From: Microbacterium fluvii
Lineage (GTDB): Bacteria; Actinomycetota; Actinomycetes; Actinomycetales; Microbacteriaceae
Assembly (NCBI RefSeq): GCF_025515205.1
Contig: NZ_JAOPFX010000001.1
Span: forward strand, 1,612,001-1,676,000
DNA length: 64,000 nucleotides
Direction of reading: 5' to 3'
Shown here: positions 48,678 to 58,460 of the stretch, piece by piece
How the letters are laid out: each line of letters begins with the position of its first letter
Position numbering within the stretch: position 1 is the stretch's first letter
Translations under genes and position numbers: made by a program
The notes under the pieces: generated by a model
The model's database searches: none
Seen by the model: the letters and a program-made list of their open reading frames with translations, nothing else
Told to the model about the DNA's origin: nothing

Positions 48678-48950
48678 GTGACCATCCTGATCGACGACCC
48701 CCGCTGGCCGGCGCACGGCAGGCTCTGGGCCCATCTGGTCAGCGACACGTCGCTCGACGAACTGCACGCCTTCGCCGCGGCCAACGGCATCACTCCGCGC
48801 GGATTCGACCTCGACCACTACGACGTCCCCGATGAGATGCACGCCAGGCTCGTGGCCGCCGGCGCCCGGCATGTCGACGGGCACACGCTGGTGCGTGCGC
48901 TCATCGCATCCGGGCTGCGCGTCACGACGCGCGAGCGCCGCGGACGCTAG
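48678..48950 (+). CDS. DUF4031-family protein
   Basis: A 90-residue protein opening VTILIDDPRWPAHGRLWAHL, followed by DTSLDELHAFAAANGI, FDLDHYDVP and a basic end, the pattern of DUF4031. Function unknown. It lies on the opposite strand from its neighbours between rplU and rne, converging with rne (six bases between stops). Confidence 0.8.
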   Translation: MTILIDDPRWPAHGRLWAHLVSDTSLDELHAFAAANGITPRGFDLDHYDVPDEMHARLVAAGARHVDGHTLVRALIASGLRVTTRERRGR

Positions 48951-48956
48951 CGCCGA

Positions 48957-51377
48957 CTACTCGTCCGAGGCCGTCGCCTGCCCGACCGGCGGGTGGGCGA
49001 CCGGCGTGCCGGTGAGCGCAGCCGTCGTCACCCGACGACGGGAGCGCCCCTCACCGGGAGCCTTGGGCTCTGGGAGCGCATTGAGCACCGAGTCCAACAG
49101 CAGGTCGGTCTCGGTGCGCGCACCCGCACGGGCCGGCTCCTTGCGCTTGCGGCGCGGCTTCTTGGGCCGGTCGGCGGCGGGCTGGTCGGCGGCGGATGCT
49201 GCCGGCACCGGCTCTTCGACGGTCTCGATCGTGCCGGTCGTCGGGTGAATGGTCGAGGCCGCGATCTGGGCGAGGGCGGACTTCATGCCCTCGGTGATCG
49301 TGTGCGTTCCGGTCGACGGGGCCGCCGAGCTCGTCGGAGCGGGGCGCGAGCGGCGGTTCGAGCCGTTGGAGCCGTTCGAGGCGCCGGAGCCCGACGGGCG
49401 GTGCTTGACGACGGGGTCGTGGTGCACGATGACCCCGCGGCCGGCGCACACCTCGCACGCCTCGCTGAAGGTCTCGAGCAGCCCCAGGCCCAGCTTCTTG
49501 CGGGTCATCTGCACGAGACCGAGCGAGGTGACCTCGGCGACCTGATGCTTCGTGCGGTCGCGGCTCAGGCACTCGACGACGCGGCGCAGCACGAGGTCGC
49601 GGTTGGACTCGAGCACCATGTCGATGAAGTCGACCACGATGATGCCGCCGATGTCGCGCAGGCGCAGCTGGCGCACGATCTCTTCTGCGGCCTCGAGGTT
49701 GTTCTTGGTGACCGTCTCTTCGAGGTTGCCGCCGGTGCCGACGAACTTGCCGGTGTTGACGTCGATGACCGTCATCGCCTCGGTGCGGTCGATCACGAGC
49801 GATCCGCCCGAGGGGAGCCACACCTTGCGGTCGAGCGCCTTCTCGATCTGCTCGGTGATGCGGTACTCGTCGAACGGGTCGCCGTCGCCCTCGTAGGCGG
49901 TGACGCGCTCGAGCAGGTCGGGCGCGACGCCCTCGAGGTAGCGGGTGATCGTGTGGTGCGCCTCTTCGCCCTGGATCAGCATCCGCGAGAAGTCCTCGTT
50001 GAACACGTCGCGCACGATCTTGACCAGCAGGTCGGGCTCGGAGTGCAGCAGCGCGGGCGCCTGGCCGTTCTGAGCCTGGGCGCTGACGTGCTCCCACTGG
50101 CTGGTCAGACGCTGCACGTCGCGGGTGAGCTGCTCTTCGGTGGCGCCCTCGGCGGCGGTGCGCACGATGACGCCCGACGACTCGGGCAGCACCTCTTTGA
50201 GGATCTTCTTCAGGCGCGCCCGCTCGACGTCGGGGAGCTTGCGCGAGATGCCGTTCATCGCCCCGCCGGGCACGTACACGAGGTAGCGGCCGGGCAGTGA
50301 GATCTGGCTGGTCAGGCGGGCGCCCTTGTGGCCGACCGGGTCTTTCGTGACCTGGACGAGCACGCGGTCGCCGCTCTTGAGCGCCAGCTCGATGCGGCGG
50401 GGCTGATTGCCGGTCTCGACGGCGTCCCAGTCGACCTCGCCCGAGTAGAGCACGGCGTTGCGACCGCGGCCGATGTCGACGAACGCGGCCTCCATGCTGG
50501 GCAGCACGTTCTGCACGCGGCCGAGGTAGACGTTGCCGATGAGCGACGCCTCCTGGCTGCGCGCCACGTAGTGCTCGACGAGCACGTTGTCTTCGAGCAC
50601 GGCGATCTGGATGCGGCCGTTCTTCGAGCGCACGATCATGTCGCGGTCGACGGCTTCGCGGCGCGCGAGGAACTCGGCCTCGGTCACGACAGCGCGGCGG
50701 CGACCGGCTTCACGGCCGTCGCGGCGGCGCTGCTTCTTGGCCTCCAGGCGCGTCGACCCCTTGATGCGCTGCGGCTCGGTGATGAGCTCGACCGGGCGCT
50801 GACGGGGCTGGCGCTCGGTCGGAGCGGATGCCGCCTCCCGGCCCTCCCCCGAACCGCTGCGCGAGCGACGACGGCGCCGAGACGAGCTCGACGCGGGCTG
50901 CGCCTCGTCTTCGGGCTCTTCTGGGGGCGCCGGCAGGGCGATGACCTCGGGGGCATAGAAGTGCAGCTGCGTCGTCACCGACGAGACGAACACCTCGGGC
51001 AGGAGGCCCAGCGTCACGGCGGTGACGGGCTCGGGCGCCGTCTCGGGCTCGGTCTCCGGCTCGGGCGCGGGGTCCTGGCCGGGCTCGGGCTCGGCGGTCT
51101 CCGACTCGGGCGCGGGGTCCTGCCCGGTCTCCGACTCCGGGGCGGAGTCAGCCTCGGGCGTCGCCTCGGCCTCGGGCGTCGCCTCAGCCTCCTGCTCGGA
51201 CTCGGGCTCTTCGGCGGCCTGGGGCGCGGCGTCGGCCTCCGACTCTGCCGGGGCCTGCTGCTCGTCGGGCGCCGCGGCATCCGCTGCCGGTTCGGCCACC
51301 GTCTCGACGGGAGTCAGCGACGCGTCGCCCGCCATGTCGAGGGTCTGATCGTCGTGTGCATCTGTGCCATCGGCCAT
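48957..51377 (-). CDS. rne: Ribonuclease E/G
   Basis: An 806-residue endoribonuclease. The N-terminal 230 residues are acidic with Pro-Glu-Thr repeats and probably disordered. The catalytic core contains the S1 domain (GNVYLGRVQNVLPSMEAAFVD), DNase-I-like metal residues in VIDVNTGKF and GGIIVVDFIDM, and the zinc link EVCAGRG, followed by a basic C-terminal tail. It processes rRNA and decays mRNA. ATG 51377 follows TAGGAG; an in-frame ATG at 51554 is discussed in the findings. Confidence 0.94.
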   Translation of the reverse strand: MADGTDAHDDQTLDMAGDASLTPVETVAEPAADAAAPDEQQAPAESEADAAPQAAEEPESEQEAEATPEAEATPEADSAPESETGQDPAPESETAEPEPGQDPAPEPETEPETAPEPVTAVTLGLLPEVFVSSVTTQLHFYAPEVIALPAPPEEPEDEAQPASSSSRRRRRSRSGSGEGREAASAPTERQPRQRPVELITEPQRIKGSTRLEAKKQRRRDGREAGRRRAVVTEAEFLARREAVDRDMIVRSKNGRIQIAVLEDNVLVEHYVARSQEASLIGNVYLGRVQNVLPSMEAAFVDIGRGRNAVLYSGEVDWDAVETGNQPRRIELALKSGDRVLVQVTKDPVGHKGARLTSQISLPGRYLVYVPGGAMNGISRKLPDVERARLKKILKEVLPESSGVIVRTAAEGATEEQLTRDVQRLTSQWEHVSAQAQNGQAPALLHSEPDLLVKIVRDVFNEDFSRMLIQGEEAHHTITRYLEGVAPDLLERVTAYEGDGDPFDEYRITEQIEKALDRKVWLPSGGSLVIDRTEAMTVIDVNTGKFVGTGGNLEETVTKNNLEAAEEIVRQLRLRDIGGIIVVDFIDMVLESNRDLVLRRVVECLSRDRTKHQVAEVTSLGLVQMTRKKLGLGLLETFSEACEVCAGRGVIVHHDPVVKHRPSGSGASNGSNGSNRRSRPAPTSSAAPSTGTHTITEGMKSALAQIAASTIHPTTGTIETVEEPVPAASAADQPAADRPKKPRRKRKEPARAGARTETDLLLDSVLNALPEPKAPGEGRSRRRVTTAALTGTPVAHPPVGQATASDE

Positions 51378-51675
51378 CACTGGCTTACTCCTAGCGGGGC
51401 GACACCGCGCGTCGCCCGGCGAAATCTCGGCGGCGCCGCACCTGCGGTGCCGCGAACTCACTCGGTCTGCAGCGAGCCCGTGGCTCAGGCTGCGAAGGGC
51501 GGTCGTCGCCCTGAAGTCTTCTGTGATGTCTGTCACGGCGCGGCCGCGACACATCGACAGCCATTATCGCACCTTCGGGCATTTCTCGCTCGTTCGGCCG
51601 TTCGGCCGTGTCGTCGACGTCCACCGAGAACCCCGCTGGCACCGCCGACGGGCACTCCGATGGGATAATCCGACC
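51378..51675. promoter_or_regulatory. Divergent rne / VKOR control region
   Basis: 298 bp without a gene. A GATAAT hexamer on the minus strand (51568-51563) would start the rne transcript near 51555, giving a leader of about 178 bases with GC-rich hairpins such as GGGCGAC...GTCGCCC. Long leaders on RNase E genes are used for autoregulation in E. coli. The VKOR promoter lies at the other end. Confidence 0.5.
51664..51669 (+). promoter_or_regulatory. -10 hexamer GATAAT for the VKOR gene (leaderless)
   Basis: GATAAT, six bases, then ATG 51676. Confidence 0.5.
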
Positions 51676-52278
51676 ATGCCCGCAGAGCCCTCCCGCACGC
51701 GTCCCACCGCCCTCGCCGTCTGGCTCGTCCTGGCCGGAGCGATCGGCTGGTGGGCGGCGTTCTCGCTGACCATGGAGCGCTTCCACCTGCTGATGAACCC
51801 CGGCGCGACGGCATCCTGCGACTTCTCCCCGCTCGTGCAGTGCACGGCGAACCTCGAGTCGTGGCAGGGCAAGGTGTTCGGCTTCCCGAACCCGATCCTG
51901 GGTCTTGCCGGATGGGTCGCGCCGATCGTGGTGGGCATGGCGATCCTCGCCGGGGCACGCTTCGCCCGCTGGTTCTGGTGGGCGTTCACCCTGGGCATCA
52001 CGTTCGCGTTCGGGTTCGTGGTGTGGCTGATCAGCCAGAGCATCTTCGTGCTCGGCACCCTCTGCCCGTGGTGCATGGTCACGTGGGCCGTGACGATCCC
52101 GACGTTCTACGCCGTGTGGCTGCACGTGCTGCGCACGGGCATCGTGCCGTCGCCGTCGGCTCTGCGGCGCGGCGCGGGCACCCTGATGAGCTGGGTGCCG
52201 CTGCTGGCGGTCGTCAGCTACGCGATCATCGCGGTGCTCGCCCAGGTGCGCCTCGACGTGCTCGGCGCCCTGTTCTGA
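51676..52278 (+). CDS. Vitamin K epoxide reductase-like membrane protein
   Basis: A 200-residue protein with about five helices and the VKOR cysteines: a loop pair in CDFSPLVQC near residues 40-48 and the membrane active site LCPWCMVTW near residue 133. It would regenerate an oxidising DsbA-like partner outside the membrane using quinone. Start ATG 51676; the longer upstream frame overlaps the rne control region. No DsbA gene is adjacent. Confidence 0.9.
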   Translation: MPAEPSRTRPTALAVWLVLAGAIGWWAAFSLTMERFHLLMNPGATASCDFSPLVQCTANLESWQGKVFGFPNPILGLAGWVAPIVVGMAILAGARFARWFWWAFTLGITFAFGFVVWLISQSIFVLGTLCPWCMVTWAVTIPTFYAVWLHVLRTGIVPSPSALRRGAGTLMSWVPLLAVVSYAIIAVLAQVRLDVLGALF

Positions 52279-52319
52279 GCCGCGCCGCGGCCCTCGCCCG
52301 GCGCCATCCGCCCCTTCAG

Positions 52320-52406
52320 CCGTTCAGGCGTCGGAGCGGTGGGGCGGATGCTGCCGCCTGCGGCTCATCAGACAGCACCGGCGCCACGCATCCGACAGCT
52401 GAACGG
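52320..52406. repeat. Nested imperfect inverted repeat downstream of VKOR and ndk
   Basis: CCGTTCAGGCGTCGG (52320-52334) and CCGACAGCTGAACGG (52392-52406) pair with two mismatches. Inside them GCGGATGC and GCATCCG pair again. The element fills the gap between the convergent VKOR and ndk genes and may terminate either. Confidence 0.5.
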
Positions 52407-52427
52407 CACGCACGCGCGCGACGCGCG

Positions 52428-52841
52428 TCAAAACCAGATCGCGAGCTCGCGGGCGGCCGACTCCGGGCTGTCGGAGCCGTGCACGAGGTTCTGCTGCACT
52501 TTGAGGCCCCAGTCGCGGCCGAAGTCGCCGCGGATCGTGCCGGGGGCCGCCGTGGTGGGGTCGGTGGTGCCGGCCAGCGACCGGAAGCCCTCGATGACAC
52601 GGTTGCCGGCCAGGCGGATCGCCACCGACGGGCCCGAGAGCATGAACTCCAGCAGCGGCTCGTAGAAGGGCTTGCCCTCGTGCTCGGCGTAGTGCCGGGC
52701 CAGGAGGTCCCGGTCGGGTTCGACGAGCTTGATGTCGACGAGGGCGTAGCCCTTGGCCTCGATGCGGGCCAGGATCGCGCCGGTGAGGCCGCGGGCCACG
52801 CCGTCGGGCTTGACGAGGACGAGGGTTTCTTCGGTGGCCAT
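52428..52841 (-). CDS. ndk: Nucleoside diphosphate kinase
   Basis: A 137-residue kinase with ETLVLVKPDGVARGL at the start, the catalytic His in QNLVHGSDSPESA near residue 118, and GTIRGDFGRD. It equilibrates NTP and dNTP pools. It starts four bases after the DUF4233 stop in the conserved folC-DUF4233-ndk order of actinobacteria. Confidence 0.96.
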   Translation of the reverse strand: MATEETLVLVKPDGVARGLTGAILARIEAKGYALVDIKLVEPDRDLLARHYAEHEGKPFYEPLLEFMLSGPSVAIRLAGNRVIEGFRSLAGTTDPTTAAPGTIRGDFGRDWGLKVQQNLVHGSDSPESAARELAIWF

Positions 52842-52845
52842 GAGG

Positions 52846-53244
52846 TCAGTCTCCGTTCGAATCTGCGAGCTCTGCCGCCAGCCGCGCATTGCGGCGGTCG
52901 AGCGAGGCCCCCTTGATGGTCGCATACGCCCACATCGCCCCGAAAATGAGACCCACGAGCGCGAGGGCCGGCACGAGCAAGCCGGCGAGCACGACGAGCA
53001 GCTGCAGCATCCATCCGACCGCCATCGCCCAGCGGTGCCGCAGCAGACCGCTGACAGCGATCATGAGCACGGCGAGCACCGTGCCGCCGACGATCCCCCA
53101 CCAGGGGGCGATGCCCGCGGGCAGCACCCGCAGCCCGTAGACGGTGAGCCCGCCCAGGAACACCACGATCGACTCGAACACGAGCACGATCGACCCGAGC
53201 GACTCGGCGGCGCCGCGGCGCCGCCGCTCGCGCGGCGCGCTCAC
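52846..53244 (-). CDS. DUF4233-family membrane protein
   Basis: A 132-residue protein with four hydrophobic helices after a basic start (APRERRRRGAAESLG), matching DUF4233, a family found next to folC in actinobacteria. Function unknown. GTG 53244 overlaps the folC stop as GTGA. Confidence 0.82.
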   Translation of the reverse strand: MSAPRERRRRGAAESLGSIVLVFESIVVFLGGLTVYGLRVLPAGIAPWWGIVGGTVLAVLMIAVSGLLRHRWAMAVGWMLQLLVVLAGLLVPALALVGLIFGAMWAYATIKGASLDRRNARLAAELADSNGD

Positions 53245-54593
53245 GACTGCCACCCGCTCTTCCAGTCCTCGTCCTGGGCGAGCGTGATCGCCTCCCCGGC
53301 CAGCACGACCGAGCCGGCGATCACGACGGCACGGCCCTCGTGCCCCGCCGCCCACTCGCGCGCAGCCTCGGCCGCGTCGTCGAGCCCGGGGTGCACCGTC
53401 ACCGGCAGCCCCGCGGCCTCGGCGAGATCGGCGACGGCCTCGGCATCGCTCGCCCGATCCGAGGCGGGCGAGGTCGCGAAGACATGCGTCGCGACGGGGG
53501 CGAGCGCCGCGACGATGCCGGCGGCATCCTTGTCGGAGAGCACGCCCAGCACGACGCCCCACTCCTCGAAGGCGAACGATTCGCGCAGCGCCGAGGCCAG
53601 TGCACGCGCGCCGTGCGGGTTGTGCGCGGCGTCGACGAGCACGGTGGGCTCGACGCCGACCAGCTGGAGGCGGCCGGGCGACGTGGTCTCGGCGAGGCCT
53701 TCGGCCAGCACTCCCTCGTCGATCGGCTGCGACGCGCCGCCCACGAGCGACTCGACGGCGGCGATCGCCAGCGCCGCGTTCATGCCCTGGTGGGCGCCGT
53801 ACATCGGCAGGTACAGCTCGGGGTAGTCGCTCGCGAGGCCCCGCACCGAGATCTGCTGACCGCCGACGGCGAGCCGGCCCTCGCGCAGGGCGAAGTCGGC
53901 GCCCTCGAAGGCGATCGTCGCGCCGGCGGCGGCGGCGGCCGCGCGCAGCACGCGTTCGGCATCCGGATGCTGGCGCGCCGACACGGCGGCGGCGCCCGGC
54001 TTGATGATCCCCGCCTTGACCTCGGCGATCGCCTCGATCGTGTCGCCGAGCCGGTCGGCGTGGTCGATGTCGATCGGTGCGAACACCGCGACGTCGCCGT
54101 CGGCGGTGTTCGTCGAATCCCACGCGCCGCCCATGCCGACCTCGATCACGGCGACGTCGACCGGAGCGTCCGAGAAGACGACGAAGGCGAGCACCGTGAG
54201 CAGCTCGAAGAAGGTCAGCGGCGGCTCGCCGGATGCGGCGAGCTCGTCGTCGACGATCGCGACGAACGGCGCGATCTCGTCCCATGCGTCGGCCACGGCC
54301 GCGTCGGCGACCGGCTCGCCGTCGACCATGATGCGCTCGGTGTAGCGCTCGAGATGCGGACTCGTGAACAGTCCGGTGCGCAGCCCGTGGGCCCGCAGCA
54401 CGCTCTCGACGATGCGACTGGTCGAGGTCTTGCCGTTCGTGCCGGTCACGTGCACGACGCGGTAGGTGCGCTGCGGGTCGTCGAGGTACTCCAGCACGCG
54501 GCGGGTGCGCTCGATGCGCGGCTCGACCCAGCGCTCGCCCTGGCGCTGCAGCAGCTGCTCGTAGACGGCGTCGGCCCTGCGGCGGTCGTTCAT
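53241..54593 (-). CDS. folC: Folylpolyglutamate / dihydrofolate synthase
   Basis: A 450-residue Mur-ligase-type enzyme with the P-loop [12 protein letters not shown] near residue 48, [24 protein letters not shown] and the C-terminal [13 protein letters not shown]. It adds glutamate to folates. ATG 54593 overlaps the ileS stop (ATGA), so ileS, folC, DUF4233 and ndk form one coupled operon. Confidence 0.94.
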   Translation of the reverse strand: MNDRRRADAVYEQLLQRQGERWVEPRIERTRRVLEYLDDPQRTYRVVHVTGTNGKTSTSRIVESVLRAHGLRTGLFTSPHLERYTERIMVDGEPVADAAVADAWDEIAPFVAIVDDELAASGEPPLTFFELLTVLAFVVFSDAPVDVAVIEVGMGGAWDSTNTADGDVAVFAPIDIDHADRLGDTIEAIAEVKAGIIKPGAAAVSARQHPDAERVLRAAAAAAGATIAFEGADFALREGRLAVGGQQISVRGLASDYPELYLPMYGAHQGMNAALAIAAVESLVGGASQPIDEGVLAEGLAETTSPGRLQLVGVEPTVLVDAAHNPHGARALASALRESFAFEEWGVVLGVLSDKDAAGIVAALAPVATHVFATSPASDRASDAEAVADLAEAAGLPVTVHPGLDDAAEAAREWAAGHEGRAVVIAGSVVLAGEAITLAQDEDWKSGWQS

Positions 54594-57500
54594 GCCGTCA
54601 CCTCCGATCGGCTCACGGCGACGGCGAATGCGCCGCGGTTGGCGTAGGTGCCGGCGGTCACGAGACCGACGTATTCCGGCGCGAACCCGGGCGAGGGCGG
54701 CCAGGCGGCTGCCGCCGCCTCGGCGGTGCCCTCGACATCGGCGCCCGCCTGCAGCAGGACGAGGTCGACGGCGAGCGTCTCACCGGCGACGTCGGCCGCG
54801 CTCTGCCCCAGCCCGACCGCGACCGCGTCGGCCGCGTCGTCGAAGACGAGGCGCAGGCGGATACGGTCGCTGACCTCGAAGCCTGCGGCCTTGCGGGTGT
54901 CCTGCACGGCGCGGATCACGTCGCGCGCGAGGCCCTCGGCCTCGAGCTCGTCGGTCGTCGTGGTGTCCAGCAGCACGAAGCCGCCGTCCTTGAGCAGCGC
55001 GATCGCGGTGCCCTCCGCGACCCCGCCGGCCTCGAGGGTGAGGTCGTACTCCCCCGGCTCCAGGGCGACGCCGTCGACGACGACGCCTTCGGCGGTCGCC
55101 TCCCACAGCCCTGCGCGAGCGCCGGCGATCACGTGCTGGACCTGCTTGCCCAGCCGCGGACCCGCCGCGCGGGCGTTGACGCTCAGGCGCTGCGAGATGC
55201 CGTAGCGGTCGGCCACCTCGTCGCTCAGCTCGACCAGCTCGACCGCCTTGACGTTGAGCTCGTCGCGCACGATGCCGTCGAACTGCGCCAGGGCGGCAGC
55301 ATCCGTCACCGCGACGGTGAGCTTCGGAAGGGGCAGGCGCACGCGCTTGCCCTGCTTCTTGCGCAGCGCGTTGGCGACGCTCGAGACCTCGCGCACGGCG
55401 TCCATCGCGTCGCGGATGTCGGCAGCGGGGGCGAAGGCGTCGGCATCCGGCCAGTCCTGCAGGTGCACACTGCGCCCGCCGGTGAGCCCCTGCCATACCC
55501 GCTCCGCCACGAGCGGCAGCAGCGGCGCGGCGACCCTCGTGAGGGTCTCGAGCACCGTGTAGAGGGTGTCGAAGGCCTCGGTGGATGCGGGGGCGTCGGT
55601 CACTCCGACCCAGAACCGGTCGCGCGATCGACGGATGTACCAGTTGGTCAGCACCTCGACGAAGTCGCGCAGCTTGGCCGCCGCCGTCGTGGAGTCGAGG
55701 GCCTCGAGGTCTTCGGCGACGCCGCGCACGAGGTCGCCGGTGAGGGCGAGGATGTGGCGGTCGAGCACATCGGTCGAGTCGGTGCGCCAGCGTGCCTGAT
55801 ATCCGCTGCCTTCGGGGCCGCCGGCGGCAGATCCCGCTGAGCCTGTCGAAGCGGACCCCGCTGAGCCTGTCGAAGCGGACCCCGCTGAGCCTGTCGAAGC
55901 GGACCCCGCTGAGCCTGTCGAAGCGGACCCCGCTGAGCCTGTCGAAGCGTTCGCGTACGTCGCGAAGAAGTACCAGGCGTTCCACAGCGGCAGCATGAAC
56001 TCGCGGACCCCCGCGCGGATGCCCTCTTCGGTGACGATGAGGTTGCCGCCGCGGAGCACGGAGCTGGCCATGAGGAACCACCGCATGGCGTCGGAGCCGT
56101 CGCGGTCGAACACCTCGGAGACGTCGGGGTAGTTCCGAAGCGACTTCGACATCTTCTGTCCGTCGCTGCCCAGCACGATGCCGTGGCAGGCGACGCCGGT
56201 GAAGGCGGGGCGGTCGAACAGCGCGCCCGAGAGCACGTGCATGACGTAGAACCAGCCGCGGGTCTGCCCGATGTACTCGACGATGAAGTCGGCCGGGGCG
56301 TGCGAGTCGAACCACTCGCGGTTCTCGAACGGGTAGTGCACCTGCGCATAGGGCATCGAGCCCGAGTCGAACCATACGTCGAAGACGTCTTCGATGCGCC
56401 GCATCGTGCTCCGGCCGGTGGGGTCGTCGGGGTTCGGGCGGGTGAGATCGTCGATGTAGGGGCGGTGCAGGTCGACCTCGCCCTGCTCGTTGCGGGGCAG
56501 CCGGCCGAAGTCGCGCTCGAGCTCTTCGAGCGAGCCGTACACGTCGACCCGCGGGTGCTCGGGGTCGTCGCTGCGCCACACCGGGATGGGCGAGCCCCAG
56601 TAGCGGTTGCGGCTGATCGACCAGTCGCGCGCGCCCTCGAGCCACTTGCCGAACTGGCCGTGCTTGACGTTCTCGGGTGCCCACGTAATCTGCTCGTTGA
56701 GCTCGACCAGGCGGTCCTTGATCTGCGTCACGCGCACGAACCAGCTCGAGACGGCCTTGTAGATGAGGGGGTTGCGGCACCGCCAGCAGTGCGGATACGA
56801 GTGCTCGTAGCTCGCCTCGCGCACAAGACGCCCGTTCGCCTTCAGCAGGCGGATGAGCGGCCGGTTGGCGTCCATCCACAGCTCGCCGGCCACATCGGTC
56901 ACCTGCGGGAGGAACCTGCCGCCGTCATCGAGCGAGAGGATCGTCGGCATGCCGGCGGCCTCGGCGACCCGCTGGTCGTCTTCACCGTAGGCGGGCGCCT
57001 GGTGCACGATGCCGGTGCCGTCGGCGGTCGTCACGTAGTCGTCGACGAGGATGCGCCACGACGTGCCGGTGCCCCACGTCTCGGCGTCGGCGTAGTAGTC
57101 GAACAGGCGGTCGTACGACACGTCCGCAAGGTCGGCGCCGAGCACCGTCGCGGTCACGGCGTCGCGCGCAGCATCCGCCGATTCGTAGCCGAGGTCCTTC
57201 GCATAGCCGCCGAGCAGGTCTTCTGCCAGCAGGTAGCTGTGCGAGGTCGCCTCGAGCGGGTCGTCGCCGGCGTGCACATCGGCAGCGCCCAGCGGGCCGC
57301 CCGGCACCACGACGTAGCGGATGCCGGGGCCCACGGCCAGGGCGAGGTTGGTCGGCAGCGTCCACGGCGTCGTCGTCCACGCCAGCGCGCGGACGCCGGT
57401 CAGGCCCAGCGCCTCGGCCTTGACGCCGACGAGCGGGAACGACACGGTCACCGACGGATCCTGCCGCATCTTGTAGACGTCGTCGTCCATGCGCAGCTCG

Positions 57501-58111
57501 TGGTTCGACAGGGGCGTCTCGTCTCGCCAGCAGTAGGGCAGCACGCGGTAGCCCTGGTAGGCGAGGTCTTTGTCGTAGAGCTGCTTGAACGCCCACAGCA
57601 CCGACTCCATGAACCCGGTGTCGAGCGTCTTGTAGCCCCGATCGAAGTCGACCCAGCGCGCCTGGCGGGTGACGTAGTCCTGCCACTGCTGCGTGTATTC
57701 GAGCACCGACTCGCGCGCCTTGCTGTTGAAGGTGCCGATGCCCATCTGCTCGATCTCGCTCTTCTCGGTGATGCCGAGCTGCTTCATCGCCTCGAGCTCC
57801 GCCGGAAGACCGTGCGTGTCCCACCCGAACACGCGGTCGACCTTGTGGCCGCGCATCGTCTGGAACCGCGGGAAGAGGTCTTTGGCATAGCCGGTGAGCA
57901 GGTGCCCGTAGTGCGGCAGGCCGTTGGCGAAGGGCGGGCCGTCGTAGAAGACCCACTCGTCGGCGCCCTCGCGCTGCGAGATGGAGGCGCGGAAGGTGTC
58001 GTCGCGCTCCCAGTACTCGAGGATCTCGCGCTCGACGTCGGGGAACCGAGGACTCGGGACGAGCGGCTCGCCGGTCCCTGAGGGTGTCGAAGGGTCGAGA
58101 GGATAGGTCAT
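54590..58111 (-). CDS. ileS: Isoleucyl-tRNA synthetase
   Basis: A 1173-residue class I synthetase of the long, eukaryote-like IleS type. It has the HIGH-equivalent [13 protein letters not shown] near residue 66, the editing domain, KMSKS in [12 protein letters not shown] near 655, then the anticodon-binding domain. Between the catalytic and anticodon domains (about residues 720-760) is a five-fold in-frame repeat of Ser-Ala-Gly-Thr residues. ATG 58111 is chosen at the end of the T-box leader; the longer reading translates riboswitch sequence. Confidence 0.95.
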   Translation of the reverse strand: MTYPLDPSTPSGTGEPLVPSPRFPDVEREILEYWERDDTFRASISQREGADEWVFYDGPPFANGLPHYGHLLTGYAKDLFPRFQTMRGHKVDRVFGWDTHGLPAELEAMKQLGITEKSEIEQMGIGTFNSKARESVLEYTQQWQDYVTRQARWVDFDRGYKTLDTGFMESVLWAFKQLYDKDLAYQGYRVLPYCWRDETPLSNHELRMDDDVYKMRQDPSVTVSFPLVGVKAEALGLTGVRALAWTTTPWTLPTNLALAVGPGIRYVVVPGGPLGAADVHAGDDPLEATSHSYLLAEDLLGGYAKDLGYESADAARDAVTATVLGADLADVSYDRLFDYYADAETWGTGTSWRILVDDYVTTADGTGIVHQAPAYGEDDQRVAEAAGMPTILSLDDGGRFLPQVTDVAGELWMDANRPLIRLLKANGRLVREASYEHSYPHCWRCRNPLIYKAVSSWFVRVTQIKDRLVELNEQITWAPENVKHGQFGKWLEGARDWSISRNRYWGSPIPVWRSDDPEHPRVDVYGSLEELERDFGRLPRNEQGEVDLHRPYIDDLTRPNPDDPTGRSTMRRIEDVFDVWFDSGSMPYAQVHYPFENREWFDSHAPADFIVEYIGQTRGWFYVMHVLSGALFDRPAFTGVACHGIVLGSDGQKMSKSLRNYPDVSEVFDRDGSDAMRWFLMASSVLRGGNLIVTEEGIRAGVREFMLPLWNAWYFFATYANASTGSAGSASTGSAGSASTGSAGSASTGSAGSASTGSAGSAAGGPEGSGYQARWRTDSTDVLDRHILALTGDLVRGVAEDLEALDSTTAAAKLRDFVEVLTNWYIRRSRDRFWVGVTDAPASTEAFDTLYTVLETLTRVAAPLLPLVAERVWQGLTGGRSVHLQDWPDADAFAPAADIRDAMDAVREVSSVANALRKKQGKRVRLPLPKLTVAVTDAAALAQFDGIVRDELNVKAVELVELSDEVADRYGISQRLSVNARAAGPRLGKQVQHVIAGARAGLWEATAEGVVVDGVALEPGEYDLTLEAGGVAEGTAIALLKDGGFVLLDTTTTDELEAEGLARDVIRAVQDTRKAAGFEVSDRIRLRLVFDDAADAVAVGLGQSAADVAGETLAVDLVLLQAGADVEGTAEAAAAAWPPSPGFAPEYVGLVTAGTYANRGAFAVAVSRSEVTA
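55833..55952. repeat. Five-copy 24-bp tandem repeat inside ileS
   Basis: The unit GACCCCGCTGAGCCTGTCG plus AAGCG (24 bp) repeats five times, the later copies being identical; the first copy starts GATCCC. It encodes ASTGSAGS units in frame. The core CTGAGCCTGTCGAAG resembles an interspersed intergenic repeat known from several actinobacterial genomes. A related sequence (CCCTGAGGGTGTCGAAGGG) occurs near the 5' end of the same gene at about 58076-58094. Confidence 0.95.
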
Positions 58112-58312
58112 TGTCACTCCGGCAGGTTGCGATGCTTCCTGCGAGGACGATCGTGCGACCGCGGTACCACCCCGCTTGCGGACTCCAGACCTTCTGATCC
58201 GTGGTCGCGCCACTCGTGCTGCGGCTGTGACGGGCCTGCCCCGCTCGGTTCTACTGGGCGGCGGACCGCTGTTCTTCCGAGAGCTCCCCGGTGATGGCCG
58301 GATCGATGCTTT
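58112..58312 (-). promoter_or_regulatory. T-box riboswitch of ileS, ultrashort Stem I type
   Basis: On the minus strand, after the predicted start near 58312, a short hairpin CCGG-CCATCA-CCGG carries the Ile specifier ATC (58295-58293) in its loop, followed by GGGAGCTCTCGGAAGAAC. Near 58158-58173 is the T-box GGGTGGTACCGCGG. A specifier in a terminal loop is the ultrashort Stem I arrangement described for actinobacterial ileS, which acts on translation. Uncharged tRNA-Ile should expose the ribosome site. Confidence 0.88.
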
Positions 58313-58318
58313 CGCGCC

Positions 58319-58324
58319 AGTCTA
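58319..58324 (-). promoter_or_regulatory. -10 hexamer TAGACT of ileS
   Basis: TAGACT on the minus strand lies seven bases before the predicted start of the T-box leader. Confidence 0.55.
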
Positions 58325-58460
58325 CCCGGCCGCGGAGTACTACGACCATCGGGCAATGGTGCTCGTCCGCGCGGCCTCGAAGACTGGTGGGCGATGAGAG
58401 ATGCCTCATACAGCCCATGCGGTTGCATGCGGCACGACACAATCGACGAAGGACGATGAC

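Noticed and set aside
51364-51675. N-terminal extension of the VKOR-like protein
   Set aside because: It would run through the rne leader and both promoters; the family-length protein starts at 51676 behind a -10 hexamer.
55833-55952. CRISPR-like array in ileS
   Set aside because: The 24-bp units are contiguous with no spacers and remain in frame; this is a tandem repeat, not CRISPR.
58176-58397. 73-codon plus-strand frame over the ileS leader
   Set aside because: It is antisense to the T-box riboswitch and its promoter, which explain the conservation and structure here.
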